Positions 25,335 to 33,596 of a DNA stretch of 41,013 nt are shown here, piece by piece. Below the pieces are notes generated by a model. The model worked only from the letters and a program-made list of their open reading frames with translations. It did not search any database and was not told where the DNA came from. The position numbers and the translations under genes are program-made. The DNA comes from JBCAWW01 sp039024315. Its GTDB lineage: Bacteria > Bacteroidota > Bacteroidia > J057. The stretch lies in the NCBI GenBank assembly GCA_039024315.1, contig JBCCQN010000056.1, positions 1-41,013 of the forward strand, written 5' to 3'. How positions within the stretch are numbered: position 1 is the stretch's first letter; every line of letters starts with the position of its first letter.

Positions 25335-26747
25335 TTAGCACAGCTGAAATTCGGGGGTGCACAAAAGACGCATCACGTACATTTTGAAAGCTTGCTCGGG
25401 ATTTTGCCCTTGGGCAAAGGAGGCGATATCCTCGGTTTGCAGTTGACTGGGTACTTTGGCCCAAAGGTAGTCTTTGAGCTCACTTTTTTTATTTTTTTTA
25501 CCTGCGGTGAACGCTTGTTCGAGTTTCCGCCAATTGATTTCGCCTTTTAGTTTGCGCACCATGCCACGGTCGTTGAGTTTGATAGCGTCCTCATTACCGG
25601 CAAAGTCTGATTTGGCTTTAAGCGCAAGTTCCGCCGAAAAGATGACTGCTCTGGGGATCTGCATGCGTAGCATAATCGAACTACTATCGATCCAAGCTCT
25701 GCCATCCGGCCAACCAGCAACATTGGGCGGGGAAAAGAGTACTTGACCCATGGCCTTTTGCATAAAGATGGTCGCATCCTTGTCAGGAAAGCTGATCTCA
25801 AGGCGGCGCATTAAGCTTACGATATATTCTATTGGCGACTTGATCCGAGTACCTACGTTTTGCGCAGCATAAAAATGGTCTGAGCTAAAGATGGTCCTCA
25901 TCAAAGCGGCGATATCATAATCACTCTCAAAGAAGGTCGTACTCCATTTGTCAACCATTTGCTCGTCCACTTTAGTATTGACAAAGTACTGGTAGATTTT
26001 GCGTGTGATATATTTAGCGGTCTGCGGCTGGGCGAGCAAAATGTCTAGGATATCATCACCATCAAAATGCCCAGTCTGTCCCAAAACGCTCTTCTCGCCC
26101 TGATCATGCCAATGCTTGCGAAAGATAAATTCACCTCTGGGCTTGCTACTCCAACCTGTAAAAGCTCGGGCTGCTTCCTTGATGTCTTGCTCGCTATAAT
26201 GACCTCGGCCCAGCGTAAAAAGCTCCATTACCTCCCGCGCGAAATTTTCATTGGGTGAGTCCTTGCGGTTTTGTTGATTGTTGAGGTAGCGTAACATGGC
26301 AGCATCTTTGGAGACGGCTTTGAGCAAATCTCCAAAAGAGCCTAAGGCATATTTCCTAATGACATTGTTTTGTTGCTGCATGATGAAGTATTGCACCGGT
26401 AGGCGGGTCGCAAAGTGGTCATGCCAAAACAAAGTCATCTTTTCTCGCAATTGAGCATCTGTGGTGGCCATACGATTGACCCAAGAGGCGTTGAGTTCCT
26501 TTTGTGATTTGCGGCCTTGGTCCCGTAACATTTTCCTTTCTTCCTCGCTCAAGCCTTGGATGCCCATATTCGCGCTTAGTTGGGCGGGTAGTTTGCCTAC
26601 ACTTAGTGGCTCAAAAGCCGCAGAATCGGTGAAGAGACGATCTACCATTTTGGCGATAGAGGTGTTTTGGTCCTTTTGCCAATTGCGTAGATTGGGGCCA
26701 AAGCCGGCTCTGGCTAGAAGGTGTTGGACAGATTGCCAATTAGTCAT
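25335..26747 (-). CDS. DUF1800 domain protein
   Basis: A 470-residue protein from the ATG at 26747. A longer start 21 codons upstream adds a peptide read from a dispersed hairpin element and does not match the family, so I exclude it. The DUF1800 features are clear: HLLARAGFGP near the N-terminus, LFWHDHFATR, the NENFAREVMELFTLGRGHYSEQDIKEAARAFTGW block, ARAFTGWSS, IKSPIEYIVSLMR, and PPNVAGWPDGRAWIDSSS. Its function is unknown. It is nearly always encoded beside a DUF1501 protein, as here, and both are thought to act in the periplasm or on the surface. No clear signal peptide is visible with this start. Confidence 0.85.
   Translation of the reverse strand: MTNWQSVQHLLARAGFGPNLRNWQKDQNTSIAKMVDRLFTDSAAFEPLSVGKLPAQLSANMGIQGLSEEERKMLRDQGRKSQKELNASWVNRMATTDAQLREKMTLFWHDHFATRLPVQYFIMQQQNNVIRKYALGSFGDLLKAVSKDAAMLRYLNNQQNRKDSPNENFAREVMELFTLGRGHYSEQDIKEAARAFTGWSSKPRGEFIFRKHWHDQGEKSVLGQTGHFDGDDILDILLAQPQTAKYITRKIYQYFVNTKVDEQMVDKWSTTFFESDYDIAALMRTIFSSDHFYAAQNVGTRIKSPIEYIVSLMRRLEISFPDKDATIFMQKAMGQVLFSPPNVAGWPDGRAWIDSSSIMLRMQIPRAVIFSAELALKAKSDFAGNEDAIKLNDRGMVRKLKGEINWRKLEQAFTAGKKNKKSELKDYLWAKVPSQLQTEDIASFAQGQNPEQAFKMYVMRLLCTPEFQLC
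25499..25516 (+). repeat. Dispersed hairpin element, near copy (TACC-TGC-GGTG-AACGCT)
   Basis: Stem with three Watson-Crick pairs and one G-T pair, TNC loop and the full AACGCT flank. It lies antisense in the DUF1800 gene. Confidence 0.4.
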
Positions 26748-26775
26748 TATTGTGATTGCTTTCTCTTTAGACTCG

Positions 26776-26794
26776 CTCCTGCGGAGAACGTTTA
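26776..26794 (+). repeat. Dispersed hairpin element (CTCC-TGC-GGAG-AACGTT)
   Basis: Perfect copy, 29 bp upstream of the DUF1800 start, in the opposite orientation to that gene. It lies in the untranslated leader or promoter region. Confidence 0.6.
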
Positions 26795-26881
26795 ATCTCC
26801 TATATGACATACTGAAATTTTGTTGCCCCTACTACTAGGGTGGGGAAAGAGGCTAATTACCTTATCTTTCTACTTTTTACG

Positions 26882-26933
26882 CCAAGTCTTAGTCCTATTT
26901 AGACTTGGACCTTCGCAAATTTTTATATCTTCA
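26882..26933 (+). promoter_or_regulatory. 8-bp inverted repeat and possible promoter upstream of the DUF1080 gene
   Basis: Arms CCAAGTCT (26882-26889) and AGACTTGG (26901-26908) pair perfectly around 11 bases. The TTG in the right arm (26905-26907) is followed after 18 bp by TATCTTCA (26926-26933), a 6-of-8 match to the Bacteroidota element TAnnTTTG region. The ATG is 35 bp further on. The overlap of the repeat with the -33 position suggests an operator, which is inference. Confidence 0.35.
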
Positions 26934-26968
26934 CTTTCTCAACCTCAATTTTCCAACACTGCTACAAA

Positions 26969-28213
26969 ATGAAAGCCCTATTATCGCTCCTATGCACTTT
27001 TTGCCTATTAGCTTGCCAAGCGCCTATGGCCAAAGTCGAACATAATACTCTGACTGAGGCAGAAAAGGAGGCAGGGTGGCAACTGCTGTTCAACGGCAAA
27101 AATATGGATGGATGGCATAATTATGGCCTCAAAACGCTGCAAGGCTGGGAAGTGACCGATGGGGCTATGGTAGCAATGGGAGCAGAAGATGGTGGGGATA
27201 TCGTAAGCGACGCAACGTATTCAGACTTTGAGTTGAGCCTCGAGTGGAAGGTGTCGCCCCAAGCCAATAGTGGGATTTTCTTTAGAGTGGTAGAAGATAC
27301 AGCGGCTTTTGAAACTGTCTATGCTACTGGCCCTGAATACCAATTATTGGATGATGCTGCCTATGAAGGCAAGGTCGAAGAAATGCAAAAGACGGGTTCC
27401 AATTATGCTATGCATGCGGTTTCTAACCGACCTACTAAGGCTGTTGGAGAATGGAACCACAGTCGTATTTTGGTCCAAGGACTACATGTTGAGCATTGGC
27501 TCAATGGAGAAAAAATCGTTGAATACGAACTACAGTCCTCTGACTGGATAGAGCGTATGCAAAATAGCAAGTGGAAAGATTATCCCGCCTACGGCCTTGC
27601 CAGAGAAGGCAAAATCGCGCTGCAAGATCATGGCAATCAAACGAGCTTTCGCAATGTAAAGATTCGTCCGCTGACACCCGTGATTAGTTTATTTAATGGG
27701 CAGGACTTAGAAGGTTGGAAAATACATGGTACTGAAAAATGGTTCGTCGATAATGGCGTCTTAGTCTGCGAAAGCGGACCAGACAAGGCATATGGCTATC
27801 TTGCCACGGTAGATACCTTCAAAAATCTTGACCTAGAACTAGAGTTTCAACAAGAAGCTGATGGCAATAGCGGAGTGTTCTTTCGTTCCTCGCTAGAGGG
27901 TACCAAAATCAGTGGCTGGCAAGTAGAAGTAGCTCCCCCTGATCACGATACTGGCGGCATCTATGAGTCATACGGCAGAGGTTGGCTCAAGCAAATTGAT
28001 CCCGAGCATGAGGGCTACCTCAAGATGGGAGAGTGGAATCAGCTCCGCGTCAGGGTTGTGGGCGATCATGTCCAGACTTGGCTCAATGGCCACAAAATGG
28101 TAGACTTTCATGATGAAAAGATAGGCGAGGCCGAAGGCTCAATCGCCCTCCAAATCCACGATGGTGGCGGTATCAAAGTGCGCTGGCGCAACCTCAATAT
28201 CCGCGAGATCTAA
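26969..28213 (+). CDS. Lipoprotein with two DUF1080 (3-keto-disaccharide hydrolase-like) domains
   Basis: A 414-residue predicted lipoprotein (signal peptide ending LLAC, Cys16). Two DUF1080 domains follow in tandem. The first, ~33-235, starts GWQLLFNGKNMDGWHNYG and has LEWKVSPQANSGIFFR. The second, ~238-414, starts ISLFNGQDLEGWKIHG and has LEFQQEADGNSGVFFR and ends GGGIKVRWRNLNIREI. The repeated NSGxFFR motif marks each as a complete concanavalin-type sandwich. DUF1080 proteins include enzymes acting on 3-keto-glycosides and are often found with FG-GAP and SDR-type oxidoreductases, but no oxidoreductase neighbours here. Its stop overlaps the convergent chrA stop by four bases. Confidence 0.85.
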   Translation: MKALLSLLCTFCLLACQAPMAKVEHNTLTEAEKEAGWQLLFNGKNMDGWHNYGLKTLQGWEVTDGAMVAMGAEDGGDIVSDATYSDFELSLEWKVSPQANSGIFFRVVEDTAAFETVYATGPEYQLLDDAAYEGKVEEMQKTGSNYAMHAVSNRPTKAVGEWNHSRILVQGLHVEHWLNGEKIVEYELQSSDWIERMQNSKWKDYPAYGLAREGKIALQDHGNQTSFRNVKIRPLTPVISLFNGQDLEGWKIHGTEKWFVDNGVLVCESGPDKAYGYLATVDTFKNLDLELEFQQEADGNSGVFFRSSLEGTKISGWQVEVAPPDHDTGGIYESYGRGWLKQIDPEHEGYLKMGEWNQLRVRVVGDHVQTWLNGHKMVDFHDEKIGEAEGSIALQIHDGGGIKVRWRNLNIREI

Positions 28214-29325
28214 GCGAGTAAGCTCAACAAATATCCCAAAAAGGAACCGCCAATTACCAGCCACATCGGACTCAGTTTAGGTCTCAAGCGTGAAATGGTA
28301 ATGGCTAGGGCTAGTATGACCCAAGCGGTCCATTGAAAAGGTACGAGCAAACTGGTATAGCCAATCTGCAGCAATACGGCCACCATCACGCCGATGGCAC
28401 TCACATTGACGGCGTCGAGAAAGGCGCTGAGCCAAGCGGATTCTCTTAAGCGAGGGATCCAAGGACTGACCAAGGCTACAAAAATAAAGGAAGGTAAAAA
28501 GATGCCTAGGGTAGCGACTAAAGCACCCCCTAGTCCTGAAATTTGATAGCCAATAAAGGTAGCCGTAGTCAATACTGGGCCAGGGGTAAACTGACCCGCT
28601 GCGATTGCATCCAAGAGTTGGGTTTGGGTGAGCCAGCCTCGCTGCTCGATGAGCTCGCCTTCGAGATAGGCAAAGAGGACATAGCCGCTGCCAAATAATA
28701 CGGCTCCCACTTTAAGAAAAACCGCAAATAGAGGCCAAAGGCCCACTTGTAAACGATGCTTAAGGCTTTGGATCGCAATCATACCGACCAGACCTCCCGT
28801 CAGAATAGCGAACACCTCCGGCATCCCCAATAAAACTGCCGCTACCACCATCGCCCCTAGGACATAATAAGCTGGATGTTTCATCGCCTTTTTGCCCAAT
28901 TTGAGGATCGCATTGAGAATCAGGACTAGCACTACGGGTTTGATGCCTGCTAAGAATGGTGCTACGGTGGGAAGCGTTCCGAAACGGACATAAAACCAAC
29001 CCAGCAAACCCGTCAATAGGGCGGCAGGACCAATAAAACTGACCCCTGCTACGATCATGCCGAGGATACCCGCACGCTGTAAGCCAACGTGCATGACCAT
29101 CTCAGTCGAGTTTGGGCCGGGGATCAAATTGGTGGCCCCCATTAGGTCCAGAAAGTGTTGTCTATCTAACCATTTTCGCTTACTGACTACCTCCGCTTCC
29201 ATCATGGCGATGTGGGCTGCCGGCCCGCCAAAGGCAGTGAAGCCTAGCTGTAAAAACAAACTGGCCAGGGACCAAAGCCGCTGCGAAAAAGACTCTGCTG
29301 CTGGAGTTGGGTTTTGTTCGCTCAT
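28210..29325 (-). CDS. chrA: Chromate transporter ChrA
   Basis: A 371-residue inner-membrane protein of the CHR family in its two-domain (long-chain) form. The N-terminal half has the signature LQLGFTAFGGPAAHIAMME and LIPGPNSTEM. The C-terminal half repeats it as VLFGSGYVLFAYLEGELIE and FTPGPVLTTATFIGYQISG. About ten hydrophobic segments are visible. CHR proteins expel chromate, probably by exchange with protons, though many family members have no tested substrate. The gene starts 9 bp after the stop of the Na/Pi cotransporter gene in the same direction, so the two anion transporters are likely one operon. Its stop (TAG) overlaps the stop of the DUF1080 gene. Confidence 0.9.
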   Translation of the reverse strand: MSEQNPTPAAESFSQRLWSLASLFLQLGFTAFGGPAAHIAMMEAEVVSKRKWLDRQHFLDLMGATNLIPGPNSTEMVMHVGLQRAGILGMIVAGVSFIGPAALLTGLLGWFYVRFGTLPTVAPFLAGIKPVVLVLILNAILKLGKKAMKHPAYYVLGAMVVAAVLLGMPEVFAILTGGLVGMIAIQSLKHRLQVGLWPLFAVFLKVGAVLFGSGYVLFAYLEGELIEQRGWLTQTQLLDAIAAGQFTPGPVLTTATFIGYQISGLGGALVATLGIFLPSFIFVALVSPWIPRLRESAWLSAFLDAVNVSAIGVMVAVLLQIGYTSLLVPFQWTAWVILALAITISRLRPKLSPMWLVIGGSFLGYLLSLLA

Positions 29326-29334
29326 GGCGAAGAC

Positions 29335-30537
29335 TTACAACTGAGTGAGAAAAATGAAAAAGCCTGGGACGATAAAGAAGACGATTACGACGTAGAGTAC
29401 GCCATAAATGCGGTTGCTTAGAGTGAGTTTACCCAATCCTTTGGCCAAGTAAATCGGTATGCGTCTAACTTGTGGGATCGGGAAGAGGATAAACACGCCA
29501 AATAGGTTGAAGAGTAGGTGCACGAAGGCAATAGCTAAAGCGTTCGGCGAGCCGACCCCCAAAAACAAAGCAGCAATCAAAGCAGTAGTGGTAGTCCCAA
29601 TATTGGCCCCCATCAAAAATGGGAAAGCCTTATACAAACTCACTTTATCACTAGCCACTAGGGGTACGATCAGAGAAGAAGTAACCGAGCTAGATTGCAC
29701 TGCCGTAGTCAAAACGAAACCCGCGCTTAGTGATTTGACGGGGTGACCAAAGACAAAACGCTCAAGGTTTTCCTGTACTTTGCCGATAATAAAAGCCTTA
29801 AGCAGCTTGGTTAAGCTCCGCAGGGAGACAAAAAGTAAAACTAGGGCAATCGGTAAGCTCACAAAAGGCATTCCTTTGGGGTAAGCTTCGGTGGCGGTAA
29901 GGCCCAAGATCCATTTGGCAAAAGCTTTGGTGGTATAATCAAGAATACCTTTAGTCTTACCTCCCTCTCCTGCTTCGGTAAAGAAAAAGTCAGCTAAGCC
30001 GGTCGCCGCACTAGACAAGGCTCCCGTGGAGAGTTCCAGAATAAATAGGATGATTACCGTGATGATGTTGAAAAAATCATGTACGGTGGCGGCTGAGATG
30101 GCTTTCTGATACTCAGAACGATTACCAATATGTCCCAAAGAGACGATGGTACTAGTTACGGAGGTACCAATATTGGCGCCCATAATCATTGGTGTGGCCT
30201 CAATTGGCGTCATCGTCCCTGCCGCTACCAAACCCACAATCATAGTGGTAGTGGTAGATGAACTTTGGATGACTGCAGTCGCCAACATCCCCACAAAAAG
30301 CGAGATAAATGGATTGCCCGCGATGGTTACCAACTCCTTGGCGTAGTCAGAGCCAAATAGTTTGAAGCTACCTGACATTAGGTCCAACGCCACAAGAAAT
30401 ACAAATAAGGTAAATATGAATTGACCTATTTTATAAACTAGCTCGGTGCCCTTAAAGGCCGATTCTGGTAATGGGGATGGTCCGTTATTGCTCAAATGAG
30501 TAGGGCTTTCGTTAGGCCACAAAACTAGCCGTTGCAA
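29335..30537 (-). CDS. Na/Pi cotransporter family protein
   Basis: A 400-residue membrane protein with two inverted repeats, each carrying the family's QSSS signature (ATAVIQSSSTTTTMIVG and TTAVQSSSVTSSLIVPLV) followed by MGANIGT motifs (PMIMGANIGTSVT and PFLMGANIGTTTTALIA). About eight membrane segments are visible. Family members couple sodium entry to phosphate uptake or export. The first 30 residues are polar and could be removed by a later start, but no in-frame ATG precedes the first membrane segment. The gene leads a likely two-gene operon with chrA. A near copy of the dispersed hairpin element reads as GSPNAL within it. Confidence 0.85.
   Translation of the reverse strand: MQRLVLWPNESPTHLSNNGPSPLPESAFKGTELVYKIGQFIFTLFVFLVALDLMSGSFKLFGSDYAKELVTIAGNPFISLFVGMLATAVIQSSSTTTTMIVGLVAAGTMTPIEATPMIMGANIGTSVTSTIVSLGHIGNRSEYQKAISAATVHDFFNIITVIILFILELSTGALSSAATGLADFFFTEAGEGGKTKGILDYTTKAFAKWILGLTATEAYPKGMPFVSLPIALVLLFVSLRSLTKLLKAFIIGKVQENLERFVFGHPVKSLSAGFVLTTAVQSSSVTSSLIVPLVASDKVSLYKAFPFLMGANIGTTTTALIAALFLGVGSPNALAIAFVHLLFNLFGVFILFPIPQVRRIPIYLAKGLGKLTLSNRIYGVLYVVIVFFIVPGFFIFLTQL
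29535..29554 (-). repeat. Dispersed hairpin element, near copy (CGGC-TC-GCCG-AACGCT)
   Basis: Perfect 4-bp stem and AACGCT flank but a two-base loop instead of three. It reads in sense within the Na/Pi cotransporter gene. Confidence 0.45.
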
Positions 30538-30591
30538 GTTGGAGGAGCATTAAGAGGGTGTTAAGAAACCGTTATCTATAATTGGCATTAA

Positions 30592-30690
30592 TATTAAGTA
30601 CTTAGACAAAAGTACTCAGGACTAGGACTTGGGGAAATTGAGCTAGATGGTTTAGTAAGACCGTTTTTCTCTGTACTGAATACTTTTTAC
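30592..30690. repeat. ~100-bp intergenic repeat, copy 3
   Basis: It shares with the copies at 14536 and 14639 the start AAGTACTTAGA, AGTACTCAGGACTAGG, AAATTG, ATGGTTTAGTAAGACC, TTTTTCTCTGTACT and the AATACTTTTTAC end. It lies between the rhomboid gene stop (30698) and the Na/Pi gene start. As in the other copies, a leftward gene ends just to the right of it. Confidence 0.65.
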
Positions 30691-30697
30691 GCGCTGT

Positions 30698-31318
30698 CTA
30701 AATGGCGTTTTTTATCCAATTGATAAATTCGGTAGCCGCGAGAGGATTTAACAGGATCAGGCTCAATATACCACCTATAGCCCCAAAAAGGTGCCCATCG
30801 TGATTGATTCTTCCCTTCCCTTTCATGGAAGCATAGAGAGAATAGGCGACAAATAGTAAGGCAAATATCCAACCAGGAAAAAAGATAGGTAAGAAAATTA
30901 GCCCTAATTCTCTTTCAGGATTAAGCATAATGGCGGCAAATACTACTCCGCTGATCGCACCCGAAGCCCCCAACGTATAATAGTGCTTGTCATCTTTGTG
31001 TCTAATTAAAGAAGGTAAACTTCCCGCTAACAAACTCAATACGTATAAAACTGCAAACTGCCAATGCCCAATCGTAATCTCCAAAATGAAGGCAAAAAAG
31101 TAAAAGGCGAGCATGTTGAAAATGAGGTGCCACCAGTCCGAATGAATGAGTCCACTAGTAAATAGAGGTTTCCAGTCTTTTTGCTCAAAAACCCTTGGCG
31201 GATTGAGCATAAAGCGGTATTTGAGATCTCCATCCCTAAAAGCCATAAGGCTTGTCAAGATCGTAATCACAAAAATACAGGAGGCCACCGGTGCCGCAAA
31301 AAAGAGCTGAATATCCAT
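30698..31318 (-). CDS. Rhomboid family intramembrane serine protease
   Basis: A 206-residue six-helix membrane protein. The catalytic Ser119 lies in GASGAISG and His176 in NHDGHLFGAIGG, with the conserved HxxxN (His64, Asn68) in WWHLIFNML. These form the Ser-His dyad and oxyanion residues of bacterial rhomboids, which cut substrates within the inner membrane. The length matches small bacterial rhomboids. The substrate is unknown. It is the only gene on this strand between the regulator region and the Na/Pi gene, separated from the latter by the 100-bp repeat. Confidence 0.9.
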   Translation of the reverse strand: MDIQLFFAAPVASCIFVITILTSLMAFRDGDLKYRFMLNPPRVFEQKDWKPLFTSGLIHSDWWHLIFNMLAFYFFAFILEITIGHWQFAVLYVLSLLAGSLPSLIRHKDDKHYYTLGASGAISGVVFAAIMLNPERELGLIFLPIFFPGWIFALLFVAYSLYASMKGKGRINHDGHLFGAIGGILSLILLNPLAATEFINWIKNAI

Positions 31319-31472
31319 ATTGACAGAATGCGTGTTGTTGAAATATTACGAAAAAAAATGCCCACCGTTCATGACCAATGACGAATAATTGCTCAAAGCT
31401 GACGCTTTTTCAAATGCTACCCAATTAGGCCTAAGCATTCGCGAGTTTGGGAGCATCAAAGGACCTCACCTC

Positions 31473-31721
31473 ATGAAAAAATCCTTTATTATCAGTACCA
31501 TTTTTTGGCTAGCTGCGGCCTCTCAGCTTTGGCTTACTCCTGCGGAGAACGCTCATACCGATCTCCGATTCGAGCAGCATCATTTAAGCTTTTATCAAAA
31601 GGAGGAGGTCCCCAAGCTTCTTAAAGTTGACCCAAGCGCTGAATCAACTGCGCTTTTTTGCGATGAGACACCACTACGGTCGTACCATCTAGCATCTTCA
31701 GATAGCCTCCGTCAATTTTAA
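31473..31721 (+). pseudogene. Possible small secreted protein or 5' remnant of a gene
   Basis: The ATG at 31473 opens 82 codons beginning with a convincing signal peptide (MKKSFIISTIFWLAAASQ). A perfect dispersed hairpin element follows at 31537 (encoding TPAENAH), then polar sequence. From 31621 the frame is only the antisense of the response-regulator gene and has no sense of its own. I read this as the signal-peptide end of a gene that was cut off, or a short real secreted peptide. No family is recognised. A missing domain after ~residue 48 would fit truncation. No terminator follows. Confidence 0.35.
31537..31555 (+). repeat. Dispersed hairpin element (CTCC-TGC-GGAG-AACGCT)
   Basis: Perfect copy, with stem and loop identical to the intergenic copy at 5644. 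It lies directly after the signal-peptide segment of the short rightward frame. Confidence 0.6.
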
Positions 31722-32358
31722 CATACTCCTTGATTTGCGCAGCATTGACTAAGTGTGATTGATGGACGCGGATAAAATCCTGATCCTTTAGCATTTGGTC
31801 ATATTCTTTGAGAGTACGAGTAACTAAGAGTTGCTGCTTATTGGTCAGATAAAAGATGGAGTAATTAGCGCTGGACTCAATTCTTACGATTTCATCTACC
31901 GCGACGATATGTACTTTCTCCGCTGTATGCAGGGCCAAGCGGGTGTGTTTTTTCTTAGGGTTTACATTTTCTAGAAGTGCCTCTATTCGATCTTGCTGCT
32001 GATCGTTGCTTTGTAGCTTTTTGACCGCTTCTACCAATTCATCAGGGTCCACAGGTTTGAGAAGGTAGTCGATGGCCGAAAAGCGAAAGGCTTGGATGGC
32101 GTGCGCGTCTGAAGCAGTAGTGAAAATCAACTGAAACTCAACATTACCTATCACTTCTAAGAGGTCAAAGCCACTTCCATCTTGCATCTGTATGTCAAGA
32201 AATACTACCTGCGGCTTGAGCTGCCTGATAGCCTTGGCGCCGCTGATCACTCCTTCGGCTTCTCCAATCACTTTGATCCCGGGACAATAAGTCTCTAGAT
32301 CTGCTTTCAGATTGGTACGAGCGCTGGCTACATCATCTATAATTATGGCGGTGAGCAT
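31621..32358 (-). CDS. LytTR family response regulator
   Basis: A 245-residue two-domain regulator. The receiver domain (1-~120) has the acidic pair Asp8/Asp9, the phosphoacceptor Asp55 in FLDIQMQDG, Thr80/81 and Lys101 in DYLLKPVD. Residues ~138-245 are a LytTR DNA-binding domain (HTAEKVHIVAVDEIVRIESSANYS, then RVHQSHLVN and VVVSHRKKAQLIQRL). In Bacteroidota such regulators usually pair with a LytS-like histidine kinase; none is adjacent, so this one is an orphan in the window. It is divergent from the AlkZ-like gene with only 35 bp between the starts, so both promoters must overlap or lie inside the neighbouring gene. Confidence 0.9.
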   Translation of the reverse strand: MLTAIIIDDVASARTNLKADLETYCPGIKVIGEAEGVISGAKAIRQLKPQVVFLDIQMQDGSGFDLLEVIGNVEFQLIFTTASDAHAIQAFRFSAIDYLLKPVDPDELVEAVKKLQSNDQQQDRIEALLENVNPKKKHTRLALHTAEKVHIVAVDEIVRIESSANYSIFYLTNKQQLLVTRTLKEYDQMLKDQDFIRVHQSHLVNAAQIKEYVKIDGGYLKMLDGTTVVVSHRKKAQLIQRLGQL

Positions 32359-32393
32359 TTTGTAATTATTTTAGGGAAAATAGGCTTTTTCAA

Positions 32394-33467
32394 GTGATTG
32401 ATACAAATTCAATTGGACCTCGCCGTTTTCAAAATCAAAGTCTCAATTCTCTTGAGACTTTGGATTTATCTTCCCTCCTCCAAAAAATGGGCCCAATCCA
32501 AGCGCAGGACTATGAAAGCGTCCTTTGGGCCATCGGCCTACGTACGGGACTTAGCCGCCAAGCGATAGAGAAAAGCGTTCTCCAAGGGAAGATGATCCGC
32601 ACCCATCTCCTTCGGCCTACCTGGCATCTGGTCGCGGCAGATCAAATCTATGAACTGCTCGCATTAACTGCTCCCAATATCAAAAAATCGCTCCAATCAC
32701 GGCACACAAAACTGGGACTTAGTGATGCACTTGTGCTCAAAGCCAATGTTCTAATAAAAAAGATCCTCTTAGGAGGTCAACAGCTTACTCGTGAAGAAAT
32801 AAAACCTCACTTTCTTGCCGCTGGCTATGATCTAAGCGAAAATCGTTTTTATCACTATCTTCTCCGAGCGGGCCTTGAGGGTGTCATTTGTGGTGGCGTT
32901 CCCGCAGGGAAAAAACAAACTTACAGACTCCTAGCAGAGCTACAGCCACCAAAGGCAAGGCGCTCAGAAACGGAAATCCTGCAAAATCTAGCTAGCTGTT
33001 ATTTTTCCTCCCGAGGCCCCGCCCGTCTCAAAGACTTTAGCTGGTGGGCTGGACTCAAACAAAAAGCTGCCAAGCAAGCGCTAAGTTTGGTGGCCGAGCA
33101 ATTGCAGGAATACGTGTTAGAAGGAGAAAGCTATTATGCCTCGGAACGAGATGAGCTTAGGGACGATGATAGGGTCTATTTCCTGCCGGCTTATGACGAA
33201 TTTATCATCGCCTATCAAGACAAGACTCGCCTCTTTCAAAAGGCAGAACATCTCTCTCAAGTAGCAAAATCAGGCGTTTTTTATCCCTTGATCGTCCATC
33301 GTGGCCAAATTGTGGGTAAATGGAAGGCCCAAGCAAAGGAGAAGGTGATTCGAGTAGAATACCAGTTGTTTGAAAAAACCTCCCTTTCTCAAGCCCAACT
33401 AGAAGCCGGAATTGAGTCCTACCACCACTTCATGGAACGCCCAATCGAGCTTACAAACGTTAAATAA
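32394..33467 (+). CDS. AlkZ/YcaQ-like winged-helix DNA-binding protein (HTH_42)
   Basis: A 357-residue member of the winged-helix family that includes the DNA glycosylases AlkZ and YcaQ. The catalytic-type QxQ motif is present in MGPIQAQDYESVLWA, followed by the family segments MIRTHLLRPTWHLVAADQI, a middle winged-helix region, and the late DDRVYFLPAYDEFIIAYQDK block. Characterised members remove alkylated bases or unhook interstrand crosslinks. The exact substrate here is unknown. The start is a GTG at 32394; no upstream ATG is in frame and the length fits the family. A rho-independent terminator follows the stop. Confidence 0.8.
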   Translation: MIDTNSIGPRRFQNQSLNSLETLDLSSLLQKMGPIQAQDYESVLWAIGLRTGLSRQAIEKSVLQGKMIRTHLLRPTWHLVAADQIYELLALTAPNIKKSLQSRHTKLGLSDALVLKANVLIKKILLGGQQLTREEIKPHFLAAGYDLSENRFYHYLLRAGLEGVICGGVPAGKKQTYRLLAELQPPKARRSETEILQNLASCYFSSRGPARLKDFSWWAGLKQKAAKQALSLVAEQLQEYVLEGESYYASERDELRDDDRVYFLPAYDEFIIAYQDKTRLFQKAEHLSQVAKSGVFYPLIVHRGQIVGKWKAQAKEKVIRVEYQLFEKTSLSQAQLEAGIESYHHFMERPIELTNVK

Positions 33468-33476
33468 TTCTTAAAG

Positions 33477-33498
33477 TCCCTGTCCCAGGGAAGTTTTT
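33477..33498 (+). terminator. Rho-independent terminator
   Basis: Stem TCCCTG (33477-33482) with CAGGGA (33486-33491), a three-base loop, then AGTTTTTG. It lies 10 bp after the AlkZ-like gene and separates it from the sigma factor. Confidence 0.7.
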
Positions 33499-33527
33499 GA
33501 GTCAATCGAGCATCAAAGAGAAAACGG

Positions 33528-33578
33528 GAGCAAGAAAATTTTTGCTCGGGGCAACCCTTTTTGCTGCTTTCCCGTGTA
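33528..33578 (+). promoter_or_regulatory. Putative ECF-type promoter and adjoining inverted repeat
   Basis: GCAACC (33551-33556) and CGTGTA (33573-33578) are separated by 16 bp, the spacing and AAC/CGT pattern of ECF sigma promoters, suggesting that the sigma factor drives its own gene. Directly upstream is the inverted repeat GAGCAA-N8-TTGCTC (33528-33547), a possible operator. Transcription would start near 33583, downstream of the TTG at 33561, which favours the TTG at 33597 as the start of the sigma factor. Confidence 0.45.
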
Positions 33579-33596
33579 GGCTCAAATCACATTCTC

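Noticed and set aside
26748..26810. 21-residue extension of the DUF1800 protein
   Set aside because: The residues come from a hairpin repeat element and do not match the family; the ATG at 26747 fits.
26820..26880. Possible fourth copy of the 100-bp repeat upstream of the DUF1080 gene
   Set aside because: Only the TTTCTACTTTTTAC end resembles the repeat; the interior blocks are missing.
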